NCBI GenBank assembly: GCA_017504945.1
Contig: JAFVQJ010000023.1
Span: 31,565-95,564, forward strand
Direction: 5' to 3'
DNA: 64,000 bases
From: Clostridia bacterium
Lineage (GTDB): Bacteria > Bacillota > Clostridia > Oscillospirales > RGIG5299
This document shows positions 45,466 through 52,694 of this stretch, one piece after another (the first letter of the stretch is position 1; each line of letters begins with the position of its first letter). Both the position numbers and the translations under genes were made by a program. The notes beneath the pieces were generated by a model, which had not been told where the DNA came from, did not search any database, and was given only the letters and a program-made list of their open reading frames with translations.

Positions 45466-45501
45466 TAAAAAAACCTCGATGAAATTCATCGAGGTTTTTT
45501 A
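45466..45501. terminator. Bidirectional terminator
   Basis: The stem AACCTCGATGAA / TTCATCGAGGTT is flanked by A and T runs between convergent genes. Confidence 0.88.
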
Positions 45502-45509
45502 CTGTTTTA

Positions 45510-46289
45510 TTACTTTTTTACTCTTTTTGCTATGAGATAGTAGACGGAGTAAAACGCTATTATGTAAATAAAGAATAAAAGCACGACTAAAACGGGGTAT
45601 AATACGGGATTGCCGCCGACGAGATTATAAAGAATATCGTAGGGAGTGCCGTCGCCTCTCATCATAAACATATAGTTGCAGTCGGTAAAGCAGTTTACCG
45701 TATATGCGGCAACGCAAAATACGGTAAGTATCGCGCAGGTTGAAATAATGTTTTTCTTTTTCATGCTTATCATACCCGATATTGCCACGTAGAGCGCCGC
45801 AAAGCCTGCGGTTGAATGGGTTATGCCCGAAACGACGTTCTGAAGTGAGATAACGGGATAGGCGGCATAGTTATTTCCTGCGGCGTAGGTGCCGAGAATT
45901 GCTCCCAAAAGACCGAAAACGAAGATGAAATCAAGGCAGATATCCTTAAGCCTTCCCTTTGAAAAAGCGGCAACGGGAATGGTTATCATTTGAATACTGC
46001 AAAGGAAAAGAGGAAGATCGTATATCCAACGTAACGGATCGTTGTTTATAAAGCACAGAAAAACTATCTTTAGTATCTCGGAAATATCCATAACGAGAGC
46101 CGCCGCGATAAGAGGCTTGTTTTTTTCTTTTATAAGCTTGTTTCTTTGCTTTTTGCCCGCCACTGTTGCCAGTATTACCATAATTATCATAAGAGAGGTA
46201 ACAAAGACGAGGTGCTGCCACGATAAATAGCCCTCGGGCTCTCGCGTATATCCGCCGATGCCTAAAAATTCTTTAATTATTGCTAACAT
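45510..46289 (-). CDS. YwaF/TMEM164-like integral membrane protein
   Basis: The start is ATG 46289; longer extension upstream has no ribosome binding site. The 259-residue protein has about seven membrane helices and the segment D-L-P-L-F-L-C-S-I-Q-M-I (about residue 90), with S-G-I-T-H-S-T-A-G-F-A near 155, both typical of the YwaF group. Function is unknown. It is monocistronic and convergent with the solute-binding protein gene. Confidence 0.8.
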   Translation of the reverse strand: MLAIIKEFLGIGGYTREPEGYLSWQHLVFVTSLMIIMVILATVAGKKQRNKLIKEKNKPLIAAALVMDISEILKIVFLCFINNDPLRWIYDLPLFLCSIQMITIPVAAFSKGRLKDICLDFIFVFGLLGAILGTYAAGNNYAAYPVISLQNVVSGITHSTAGFAALYVAISGMISMKKKNIISTCAILTVFCVAAYTVNCFTDCNYMFMMRGDGTPYDILYNLVGGNPVLYPVLVVLLFFIYIIAFYSVYYLIAKRVKK

Positions 46290-46363
46290 ATATCTACCCC
46301 TTATCCGACCGTTTTCGACAATTATAGCACAAACGGCACGCTGTGTCAACTGTGGAGAACGTC

Positions 46364-46392
46364 TTGCCTTTTTGCGCTTATTGTGGTATAAT
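46364..46392 (+). promoter_or_regulatory. Promoter for the repeat-containing lipoprotein
   Basis: TTGCCT (46364-46369), 17 bp, and TATAAT (46387-46392) lie 25 bp before the start at 46418. Confidence 0.75.
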
Positions 46393-46417
46393 CATAAAAA
46401 AGCTATGGAGAATAATT

Positions 46418-47737
46418 ATGAAAAAGATTTTATCGCTGCTTATTGCAATTTTAATTATCTTTTCCTTCGCGTCCTGCGGCGGAGGAGACGACGGCAAAAT
46501 AATAAAGGAGCTCACGAGCATTTTGGGCGAGCTTAAGGACCTCTCGATGAACGTCGACGAGGTGGTTGAGTCGCTCGATAAGGAGGCGGAGGTGTTCCTT
46601 CCAACCGAAAATGAAAGCACCGAGGAGCAAAGCGTTGACAAGCTCGTTATTGCCGAAAACGCCGTGGTCTATAAAACGTCGCGCGCTGCTACCCAAAAGA
46701 CCGAGGATGCGAAAGAAATTTCCTACGTAATAAATGCAATGCATTTCGGAAAGCTCGTTCCCGAAACAAAAACGGGAAACGTTGCCTTCGTTTCGGCAAA
46801 TATAGAGATCGTTATAACAAGCGCGGATAAGGACTATGCGAGGTCTTATCTTTTGAGCCTGCTTTGCGACGCGCCCATAAGCCTTAGCGCCAAAAAGCTC
46901 TATACCGATGCAATCGGCGGCAAGATAATAAACGTCTCAAAGGATTCGATACTGTGGGACGAGTTTGTCGACCTTGACGACAGAATGAAGATAGTTTACG
47001 ATAAGGAAAACGGCACCTTCGAGGTCAGATTTATAGGCGAGCCGGGCAGACTTTATCACGATACCGTGCGCGACGAAAACGATATGGTGCTAAAGGACGT
47101 CGCCTATTATTTTGACGAGGACGGCAACAAGTATATCGAGGAGATCGAAGAAAATATCTATAAGGACGATCAGATGTATTCGAAGAGGACTCTCTATTAT
47201 TATATGACCGATATTGTAAAGGAGATAGCCGAAAGCTACAGCAAATACGAGGAAGACGAAAACGGCGGCACTGTAAAGATAGTTCCCGTTATGGAGATAA
47301 AGTATTATGAAAACGGAAATCTCGAAAGTGAGTACTATAATCTCGGCGACGAGAAATACGTGAAAAGAGAATACTACGAAAACGGTCAGGTGCAAAATGA
47401 AGAATACTGGAAGGACGACGGCACCAAGGTGTCAGGCAGCTACGAGGAGGACGGCACCGTTTTCAGCTATGAGGAGTACTATCAAAACGGCAATACAAAA
47501 TATTCACATTGCTTCGTCGAATCGGAGTTTATGGGACAGCAGATAATGACTTTTGTTGAGTATTATTACTACGAGAGCGGGATACTGCAAAAGGAAATAA
47601 GAGATAATCCTGTTTTCAAAACCAAGGAAGTCAGGGAATACCGCGAGGATGAAACCATTAAGTATTACGCTATAATCGGTCAGGACGGCGAGATTACCGA
47701 GGAGACCTTCTATGACGAAAGCGGAAACGAGATATAA
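46418..47737 (+). CDS. Lipoprotein with C-terminal MORN-like/YwqK-type repeats
   Basis: The start is ATG 46418, where a lipoprotein signal begins (F-A-S-C, cysteine 20). The 439-residue protein has an acidic helical N-terminal section, a middle domain without a recognised family, and from about residue 285 a series of tyrosine-rich Y-Y-E-N-G-x-repeats (for example Y-Y-E-N-G-N-L-E-S and Y-Y-E-N-G-Q-V-Q-N). Such repeats form beta-hairpin solenoids. The role is unknown; a surface-binding function is plausible. Confidence 0.75.
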   Translation: MKKILSLLIAILIIFSFASCGGGDDGKIIKELTSILGELKDLSMNVDEVVESLDKEAEVFLPTENESTEEQSVDKLVIAENAVVYKTSRAATQKTEDAKEISYVINAMHFGKLVPETKTGNVAFVSANIEIVITSADKDYARSYLLSLLCDAPISLSAKKLYTDAIGGKIINVSKDSILWDEFVDLDDRMKIVYDKENGTFEVRFIGEPGRLYHDTVRDENDMVLKDVAYYFDEDGNKYIEEIEENIYKDDQMYSKRTLYYYMTDIVKEIAESYSKYEEDENGGTVKIVPVMEIKYYENGNLESEYYNLGDEKYVKREYYENGQVQNEEYWKDDGTKVSGSYEEDGTVFSYEEYYQNGNTKYSHCFVESEFMGQQIMTFVEYYYYESGILQKEIRDNPVFKTKEVREYREDETIKYYAIIGQDGEITEETFYDESGNEI

Positions 47738-47748
47738 AAAGATATAAA

Positions 47749-47782
47749 GAAAAAGACGGTTCGTAAGAACCGTCTTTTTTGA
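47749..47782. terminator. Bidirectional terminator
   Basis: The stem AAAGACGGTTC / GAACCGTCTTT with loop GTAA serves the convergent lipoprotein and GGGtGRT genes. Confidence 0.88.
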
Positions 47783-47794
47783 TGATTTTTATAA

Positions 47795-48793
47795 TTATTT
47801 GCTTGCTTCTTCAACTGCAACTGCGCAGGCAACGGTAGCGCCAACCATGGGGTTGTTGCCCATACCGATAAGTCCCATCATCTCAACGTGAGCGGGAACG
47901 GAAGAAGAACCTGCAAACTGTGCGTCGCCGTGCATTCTGCCCATAGAGTCGGTAAGACCGTAGGAAGCAGGACCTGCAGCAACGTTATCGGGGTGAAGAG
48001 TACGTCCGGTGCCGCCGCCCGAAGCAACGGAGAAGTATTTCTTGCCGTTCTCGGTAGCCCATTTCTTATAGGTACCTGCAACAAGGTGCTGGAAACGGGT
48101 GGGGTTGGTGGAGTTACCGGTGATGGAAACGTCAACGTTCTCAAGCTGCATGATAGCAACACCTTCCAAAACGTCGTTTGCGCCGTAGCAAAGAACCTTT
48201 GCCTTCTCGCCGTCGGAGTAAGCGTGCTTGTCAACTACCTTAAGAGTGTTGGTGTAGAAATCGAACTCGGTCTTTACGTAGGTAAAGCCGTTGATTCTCG
48301 AAATGATAAAGGCAGCGTCCTTGCCAAGACCGTTAAGGATAACCTTAAGAGGTTCTTTTCTTACCTTGTTTGCGGTTCTTGCAATACCGATAGCGCCTTC
48401 AGCTGCTGCAAAGGACTCGTGACCTGCAAGGAAGCAGAAGCACTTGGTCTCTTCGCGAAGAAGCATTGCACCGAGATTGCCGTGTCCGAGGCCAACTCTT
48501 CTCGACTCTGCAACCGAGCCGGGAACGCAGAATGCCTGAAGACCTATACCGATAGCCTCTGCAGCATCAGCCGCATTGGTGATGCCCTTCTTAAGAGCGA
48601 TAGCGGTACCGAGGGTGTATGCCCAAACGGCGTTTTCAAATGCGATGGGCTGAACGCCCTTTACAATGTTTTCAACGTTGATGTTTTTGGAAAGGCAAAG
48701 CTCGTTTGCTTCCTCAAGGGTTTTAAAACCGTATTCGGCAAGAACCTTGTCGATACCGGCCATTCTTCTTTCTTTTCCTTCAAAATTAGCCAT
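47795..48793 (-). CDS. GGGtGRT protein
   Basis: This 332-residue protein contains the name-giving motif S-G-G-G-T-G-R-T near residue 260. Other conserved glycine-rich stretches are G-H-G-N-L-G-A-M-L and G-M-G-N-N-P-M-V-G-A. The family has no established biochemical role; it is regularly encoded after a NifU-like scaffold, as here (12 bp spacing), which suggests a part in iron-sulfur metabolism. GGAGG precedes the ATG. Codon use appears highly biased, so it is probably abundant. Confidence 0.92.
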   Translation of the reverse strand: MANFEGKERRMAGIDKVLAEYGFKTLEEANELCLSKNINVENIVKGVQPIAFENAVWAYTLGTAIALKKGITNAADAAEAIGIGLQAFCVPGSVAESRRVGLGHGNLGAMLLREETKCFCFLAGHESFAAAEGAIGIARTANKVRKEPLKVILNGLGKDAAFIISRINGFTYVKTEFDFYTNTLKVVDKHAYSDGEKAKVLCYGANDVLEGVAIMQLENVDVSITGNSTNPTRFQHLVAGTYKKWATENGKKYFSVASGGGTGRTLHPDNVAAGPASYGLTDSMGRMHGDAQFAGSSSVPAHVEMMGLIGMGNNPMVGATVACAVAVEEASK

Positions 48794-48805
48794 TTTAAAA
48801 CCTCC

Positions 48806-49498
48806 TTATTCCTTTCTGGGATCGACATACTTAGCGGCGTTTTCAAATCTGCCGTAGGTGCCGATATTCTTTTCAAATGCTTCGTTGGGGGTCTGACCCT
48901 TTTTGATAGCATCCATCATCTTGCCGAGGTGGACGAACTGATAGCCGGTAACCTCATTGTTATCGTCAAGAGCGAGCTTCATAATGTAGCCCTCTGCCAT
49001 CTCGAGATAGCGAACACCCTTCTCCTTGGTACCGAACATGGTACCGACCTGAGAACGAAGACCTTTACCGAGGTCCTCAAGGCTTGCGCCTACGGGAAGA
49101 CCGTTTTCGGAGAAAGCAGTCTGCGTTCTGCCGTAAACGAGCTGTAAGAAGATCTCTCTCATTGCAACGTTGATAGCGTCGCAAACAAGGTCGGTGTTAA
49201 GAGCCTCGAGAAGAGTCTTGCCCTGGAGTATCTCACAAGCCATAGCGGCAGAGTGAGTCATACCGGAGCAACCGAGAGTTTCAACGAGAGCCTCTTCGAT
49301 TATACCGTTTTTAACGTTAAGTGTGAGCTTGCAGCATCCCTGCTGAGGTGCGCACCAGCCGATACCGTGTGAAAGACCGGAGATATCCTTGATCTCGTAA
49401 GCCTTTACCCATTTGCCCTCTTCGGGAATGGGAGCGGGACCGTGGTTGGGACCTTTAGCGATACTACACATTTTTTCTACTTCATGTGTGTAATTCAT
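48806..49498 (-). CDS. Iron-sulfur cluster assembly scaffold-like protein (NifU N-terminal related)
   Basis: This 230-residue protein has cysteines in W-C-A-P-Q-Q-G-C-C, in the scaffold-like L-G-C-S-G-M-T-H-S, and in D-L-V-C-D. The pattern G-C-S-G-M-T-H-S-A-A-M-A-C-E-I-L-Q-G-K-T matches IscU/NifU-like scaffolds. It is longer than IscU (about 130 residues), with a C-terminal extension. It forms an operon with the GGGtGRT gene under its own promoter; no cysteine desulfurase gene is nearby. Confidence 0.88.
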   Translation of the reverse strand: MNYTHEVEKMCSIAKGPNHGPAPIPEEGKWVKAYEIKDISGLSHGIGWCAPQQGCCKLTLNVKNGIIEEALVETLGCSGMTHSAAMACEILQGKTLLEALNTDLVCDAINVAMREIFLQLVYGRTQTAFSENGLPVGASLEDLGKGLRSQVGTMFGTKEKGVRYLEMAEGYIMKLALDDNNEVTGYQFVHLGKMMDAIKKGQTPNEAFEKNIGTYGRFENAAKYVDPRKE

Positions 49499-49529
49499 AT
49501 TATAACTCCTTTGCTTTAGTCTATCTTAT

Positions 49530-49558
49530 ATTATAACAAGAAAAAAGAAATATTTCAA
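49530..49558 (-). promoter_or_regulatory. Promoter for the scaffold-GGGtGRT operon
   Basis: The minus strand has TTGAAA (49553-49558), 17 bp, and TATAAT (49530-49535), about 32 bp before the start. It is divergent from the tRNA-Leu promoter. Confidence 0.8.
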
Positions 49559-49607
49559 GAGAAATAGTATTTAAATATTTAAAAGATAATAAAATAAATT
49601 AAAAATC

Positions 49608-49636
49608 TTGACATACCGTCGAAAATGTGGTAATAT
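49608..49636 (+). promoter_or_regulatory. Promoter for the tRNA-Leu unit
   Basis: A perfect TTGACA (49608-49613), 17 bp, and TAATAT (49631-49636) lie upstream of the first of two leader copies. Confidence 0.82.
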
Positions 49637-49653
49637 TTCTTGGTAAAAATTAT

Positions 49654-49708
49654 GCGGGGCGCGGCTGCCTCGAAATAATTAAATATGCGGGTATGGCGGA
49701 ATTGGCAG
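49654..49708 (+). repeat. First copy of tRNA-Leu leader plus 5' end (truncated tRNA)
   Basis: This 55 bp segment is almost identical to 49818-49873, differing by one substitution and one indel. Its last 22 bases (49687-49708) equal the first 22 of tRNA-Leu, after which the sequence departs into a hairpin-rich insert instead of completing the tRNA. Confidence 0.85.
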
Positions 49709-49817
49709 TTTTGAAGCGAAGCGCACCCCAAAGGGTGAAGAAGCGAGCTTCAAAAGGCGCACAAACAAGGAGAATTGCGACTTTACGGAGCAAGGCGACT
49801 ATGTTTGAAGCTGTCAC
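49709..49817 (+). other. Hairpin-rich insert between the two tRNA-Leu leader copies
   Basis: It contains the inverted repeat TTTTGAAGC / GCTTCAAAA around an inner CACCC / GGGTG stem and then GC-rich sequence. No credible coding capacity or known RNA family is visible. Confidence 0.55.
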
Positions 49818-49873
49818 GCGGGGCGCGGCTGCTTCGAAAATAATTAAATATGCGGGTATGGCGGAATTGGCAG
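49818..49873 (+). repeat. Second copy of leader plus tRNA-Leu 5' end
   Basis: This is the intact copy of the 55 bp repeat, running directly into the complete tRNA-Leu. The distance between copy starts is 164 bp. Confidence 0.85.
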
Positions 49874-49938
49874 ACGCGCTAGATTCAGGTTCTAGTGGGG
49901 GCAACTTCGTGCAGGTTCAAGTCCTGTTACCCGCACCA
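49852..49938 (+). tRNA. tRNA-Leu (CAG)
   Basis: The acceptor stem GCGGGTA pairs with TACCCGC, with discriminator A and encoded CCA (49936-49938). The anticodon arm CTAGA-TTCAGGT-TCTAG gives anticodon CAG; a long class II variable arm and a GGTTCAAGTCC T-arm are present. Length is 87 nt. Confidence 0.97.
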
Positions 49939-49972
49939 AAAAAGAACGAAGCATCTGCTTCGTTCTTTTTTT
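49938..49972 (+). terminator. Terminator after tRNA-Leu
   Basis: The stem GAACGAAGCA / TGCTTCGTTC is followed by seven T. Confidence 0.9.
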
Positions 49973-49975
49973 ATC

Positions 49976-50164
49976 CAAGCCGACAGGCTTGGTATATCAT
50001 CACGACGCAGTCGTGTATATCATCAACACGGCAACGCCGTGTTGTATCTCATCACACCATAGGTGTGCATACAAAACTGTCGGCTTGATGATATACAAAA
50101 CTAAAGTTTTGATGATATGCAATTCCTACGGAATTGATGATATACAACGGCATGCCGTTGATTT
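49976..50164. repeat. Symmetric hairpin array B (TATATCATC / GATGATATA linkers)
   Basis: Three linkers TATATCATC, TATATCATC and TATCTCATC in the left half are followed by three GATGATATAC-type linkers in the right half. Mini-hairpins lie between them, such as CACGACGCAGTCGTG, ACACGGCAACGCCGTGT and AATTCCTACGGAATT. The segment CCGACAG near the left end has its complement CTGTCGG near the middle. It lies between the tRNA-Leu terminator and the HAD gene and accounts for most of that gap. Confidence 0.8.
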
Positions 50165-50186
50165 TATTCGTGTTTTATAGTATAAT
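50158..50186 (+). promoter_or_regulatory. Promoter for the HAD gene, with its -35 in the last array hairpin
   Basis: TTGATT (50158-50163) and TATAAT (50181-50186) are 17 bp apart. The -35 begins in the right arm of the final mini-hairpin of array B. Confidence 0.65.
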
Positions 50187-50209
50187 ATTTAAAAGGAAGT
50201 GAGATTATT

Positions 50210-50893
50210 GTGAAATATAAAGCGATATTTTTTGATCGTGACGGAACTTTAACATATTTTGATGAAAGCAAAGAAAAATGGCGCGACAATATTATTGAAG
50301 AATGGTCGGGAAAGACCTTTCAATTGCCCTACGAGAAAATGATGAAACTTTTTAACATGGCAAGTGAAGGCAAAAAGCCTTGGTATAAAACGCTTTATGA
50401 CGAACGTAATTTCTTTAAAAGATATTATAAATTTTTGCTTGTTGAAGAAGGTGTCGTTGTAAATATTGAAGAACGAGCAGAGATATTATTTAATGAATTG
50501 TGGTGTAATGGAGATAGAAAACTTTTTCCTGAAACGATAGCAGTATTAGAATATTTTAAAAGCAAGGGTTACAAAATAGGGGTTATTAGTGATACTTCGC
50601 CATCGCTTGAATATACATTACAACAATTAGGCATAGCAAAGTATTTTACATCTTTTACTGCAAGTTCTTTAGTTGGTGCAGGAAAACCAAGCCCGATTAT
50701 TTTCAATGCTGCTTTAACTGCACAAGGTGTAACAGCAGAAGAAAGTATTTATGTTGATGATTATAAACCGGAAGCAGATGGAGCAAGAGAGCAAGGCTTT
50801 ACATCTTTTTGGCTTGACCGTGATGGTAGTAATGATAATAAATGGAAAATCACAAATTTAAAACAATTGATTGAATTTGTAGAAAAAATATAG
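50210..50893 (+). CDS. HAD superfamily hydrolase
   Basis: This 227-residue protein starts at GTG 50210, after an AAGGAAGTGAG site. It has HAD motif I F-D-R-D-G-T, motif II V-I-S-D-T-S, the lysine in G-A-G-K-P-S-P and motif IV V-D-D-Y-K-P-E-A, so it should be a phosphoglycolate-phosphatase-like hydrolase. The substrate is unknown. Codon use is clearly more AT-rich than its neighbours, and it is boxed between two hairpin arrays beside a tRNA gene, consistent with recent acquisition. Confidence 0.85.
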   Translation: MKYKAIFFDRDGTLTYFDESKEKWRDNIIEEWSGKTFQLPYEKMMKLFNMASEGKKPWYKTLYDERNFFKRYYKFLLVEEGVVVNIEERAEILFNELWCNGDRKLFPETIAVLEYFKSKGYKIGVISDTSPSLEYTLQQLGIAKYFTSFTASSLVGAGKPSPIIFNAALTAQGVTAEESIYVDDYKPEADGAREQGFTSFWLDRDGSNDNKWKITNLKQLIEFVEKI

Positions 50894-50945
50894 AAAATCC
50901 TCAGTTTTCAGGCACATTTCATTCGTGTCATTAAGTTCAAACTAC

Positions 50946-50981
50946 CCAAAAATCGACAGGTTTTGACCTGTCGATTTTTTA
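50946..50981 (+). terminator. Terminator after the HAD gene
   Basis: The stem AAATCGACAGGT / ACCTGTCGATTT is followed by T residues. Confidence 0.87.
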
Positions 50982-50982
50982 T

Positions 50983-51091
50983 CCATTGCGAAAGCAATGG
51001 TATATCATCACGCGCAAGCGTGCATCTCATCACCGAAGGTGTATATCATCAGCCGCAGGCTGCATTTCTTTTCGTAATGATGATATACACG
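50983..51091. repeat. Partial hairpin array C (TATATCATC linkers)
   Basis: The array opens with stem CCATTGCGAAAGCAATGG, then linkers TATATCATC, ATCTCATC and TATATCATC separated by hairpins (CACGCGCAAGCGTG, CACCGAAGGTG, AGCCGCAGGCT). It ends with a single reverse linker GATGATATAC. It uses the same linker type as array B but with an incomplete right half. Confidence 0.75.
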
Positions 51092-51134
51092 GCTTTGTCG
51101 GTGGTTTTTAATTTATGCACGTATCGGATCGACC

Positions 51135-51163
51135 TTGACTGTTTTATCAATTTTTGATATAAT
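51135..51163 (+). promoter_or_regulatory. Promoter for the ROK-family gene
   Basis: TTGACT (51135-51140), 17 bp, and TATAAT (51158-51163) lie 31 bp before the start. Confidence 0.82.
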
Positions 51164-51194
51164 AGCTTACACAACGATTAAGGAGGCGAGAGCT

Positions 51195-52292
51195 TTGCCT
51201 AAAAAGTATATAACGCAGGATACGCTTAAGAAGAAAAATCTTGCCGACATACTTCTTCTCATATTGGATAAAAAACAGACCACGCGCCGCGAGATAGAAT
51301 ATGAAACGGGCTTCAGCTGGGGTACCGTTTCGTCAAACGTAACGCTTTTGCTCGAAAAGGAATATATAACCGAGGAAAAGAGCGAAAGAAGTGCCGCGGC
51401 GGGAAGAAGCACCTATACGCTAAAGCCCTGCGGCAATAAAAAGGTCGGTATAGGAATAGATATTTGCCGCTCCGGCTTTACCTGCGAGGTGGTGGGAATA
51501 GACTTTGCCGTTAAGAAAAAGCTTACCGCCGAGTTTGGCGAAGCCGTTCAGTCGAAGGTAATAGGCAGGGCAGAGGAGCTTTGCAGAGAGGCTGCGCTTT
51601 GGTGCGAGAAAAACGGTATGCAGCCTATCGGTATAGGAATAGCGGGTCAGGGCTACGTTGACGGCAAGCTCGGCATATATATGAACAATTACGAGGTGCC
51701 CGATTGGAAGCCCTGCAATATAAAAAGGCATTTTGAAAACGTCTTTAACCTTCCCGTTTATCTCGGACACGATCCCAAATGTATGCTGATTGCCGAAATG
51801 ACGAGGGAAAAATATGACGATTGCGTGCTTGTGCGACTTGACGACGGCATAGGAATGTCGGTAGCACTTGACGGAAGGATAATTGACGATACCGAAAGAT
51901 TTGAGCTGGGGCATACGGTGATCGAGCCCGACGGAAAGCTTTGCATATGCGGCAAAAGAGGCTGTGTTGAAGCCTATTGCTCGAGAAAGGCGATCGCCGA
52001 GGCGGCGGGGGTAATGCCGAACGAAATATCGGAGGCTCCCGAAAAATACCGAGAGCTTACGGTAGAGGCGGGCAAGAGGCTTGCTCTTCCGCTTCACAAT
52101 ATATGCGTGATATTCAATCCCAAAAAGCTTATTTTTACGGGAACGGCATCGCGCATTACCGAGCTTACCGACGAGGCTTGCACATATCTTGACAAAAGTA
52201 AAGTAACGGTAAAGATAAAGCCCGAGGTGTCGGCGGCATACGGAGCGGCAGTCGAATCTATAAGAACTGCAATAAGCAGCTTCGATATATAA
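51195..52292 (+). CDS. ROK family transcriptional regulator/sugar kinase-like protein
   Basis: The start is TTG 51195, 8 bp after AGGAGG; an upstream in-frame ATG overlaps the promoter. The 365-residue protein has an N-terminal winged helix (residues about 10-75, with E-T-G-F-S-W-G-T-V-S-S-N-V) and a ROK domain with G-I-D-I-C near 95. The zinc motif C-I-C-G-K-R-G-C-V-E is near residue 255. It is probably a sugar-responsive repressor; there are no adjacent sugar genes, so the target is unknown. No compact terminator follows directly. Confidence 0.88.
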   Translation: MPKKYITQDTLKKKNLADILLLILDKKQTTRREIEYETGFSWGTVSSNVTLLLEKEYITEEKSERSAAAGRSTYTLKPCGNKKVGIGIDICRSGFTCEVVGIDFAVKKKLTAEFGEAVQSKVIGRAEELCREAALWCEKNGMQPIGIGIAGQGYVDGKLGIYMNNYEVPDWKPCNIKRHFENVFNLPVYLGHDPKCMLIAEMTREKYDDCVLVRLDDGIGMSVALDGRIIDDTERFELGHTVIEPDGKLCICGKRGCVEAYCSRKAIAEAAGVMPNEISEAPEKYRELTVEAGKRLALPLHNICVIFNPKKLIFTGTASRITELTDEACTYLDKSKVTVKIKPEVSAAYGAAVESIRTAISSFDI

Positions 52293-52294
52293 TG

Positions 52295-52686
52295 AAAAAA
52301 GCATCTGCGATAAATGCGTGATGTCCATATTGGAGAAATTTTATAAGGGGTATGGGCATAGCCCTGTGCATTTGTTAAACAAATGCGAAACTTGCAATAA
52401 AAACATAAGAGAGAGTAACGCGGTTACAAAATTCCGTGAAGCTCTCTCTTTTTCTGCTTTTTAGTGATATTCTTTGCTTTCGCAAAGAGTGATATTATTG
52501 CTACCGCAATAGTGATATTGAAGCCTTGTGGCATCAGTGGTATTCTATTCGCCCTGAAACTCGCGAAGCGAATACCACTCGGCGCGAGCCGAATATCACT
52601 GCGTAGCAATATCACTCGCCACAGGCGAATAGAACTGGCGTGATACTCTCCGATAAGAGTATCACGCCAAATGCAGATGCTTTTTT
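52295..52686. repeat. Long-range 14 bp inverted repeat enclosing array D
   Basis: The arm AAAAAAGCATCTGC (52295-52308) is matched perfectly by GCAGATGCTTTTTT (52673-52686). The arms look like the two halves of a bidirectional terminator between convergent genes, separated by 364 bp. Between the left arm and array D lie hairpins at about 52362-52380 (GCATTTGTT / AACAAATGC) and 52411-52450 (AGAGAGAG / CTCTCTCT followed by T residues). Confidence 0.65.
52462..52634. repeat. Symmetric hairpin array D (AGTGATATT / AATATCACT linkers)
   Basis: Left linkers are AGTGATATT three times and then AGTGGTATTC (52536-52545). Right linkers are GAATACCACT (52570-52579), AATATCACT twice, and a decayed AATAGAACT. 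Mini-hairpins between them include CTTTGCTTTCGCAAAG, ATTGCTACCGCAAT, CGGCGCGAGCCG and CGCCACAGGCG. The variant left linker is exactly complementary to the variant right linker at the symmetric position, supporting nested pairing. Confidence 0.85.
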
Positions 52687-52694
52687 ATTTGATC

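Noticed and set aside
47888..49147. 419-codon plus-strand frame across the GGGtGRT and scaffold genes
   Set aside because: It spans two well-supported minus-strand genes and their spacer, with no family resemblance; it is a codon-bias shadow.
49687..49708. Second tRNA-Leu gene
   Set aside because: Only the first 22 bases of the tRNA are present; the anticodon arm and 3' half are missing.
49976..50164. Possible CRISPR array
   Set aside because: The repeated units are only about 9-10 bases, switch orientation in the middle, and the intervening segments are palindromic and of uneven length; there are no cas genes.
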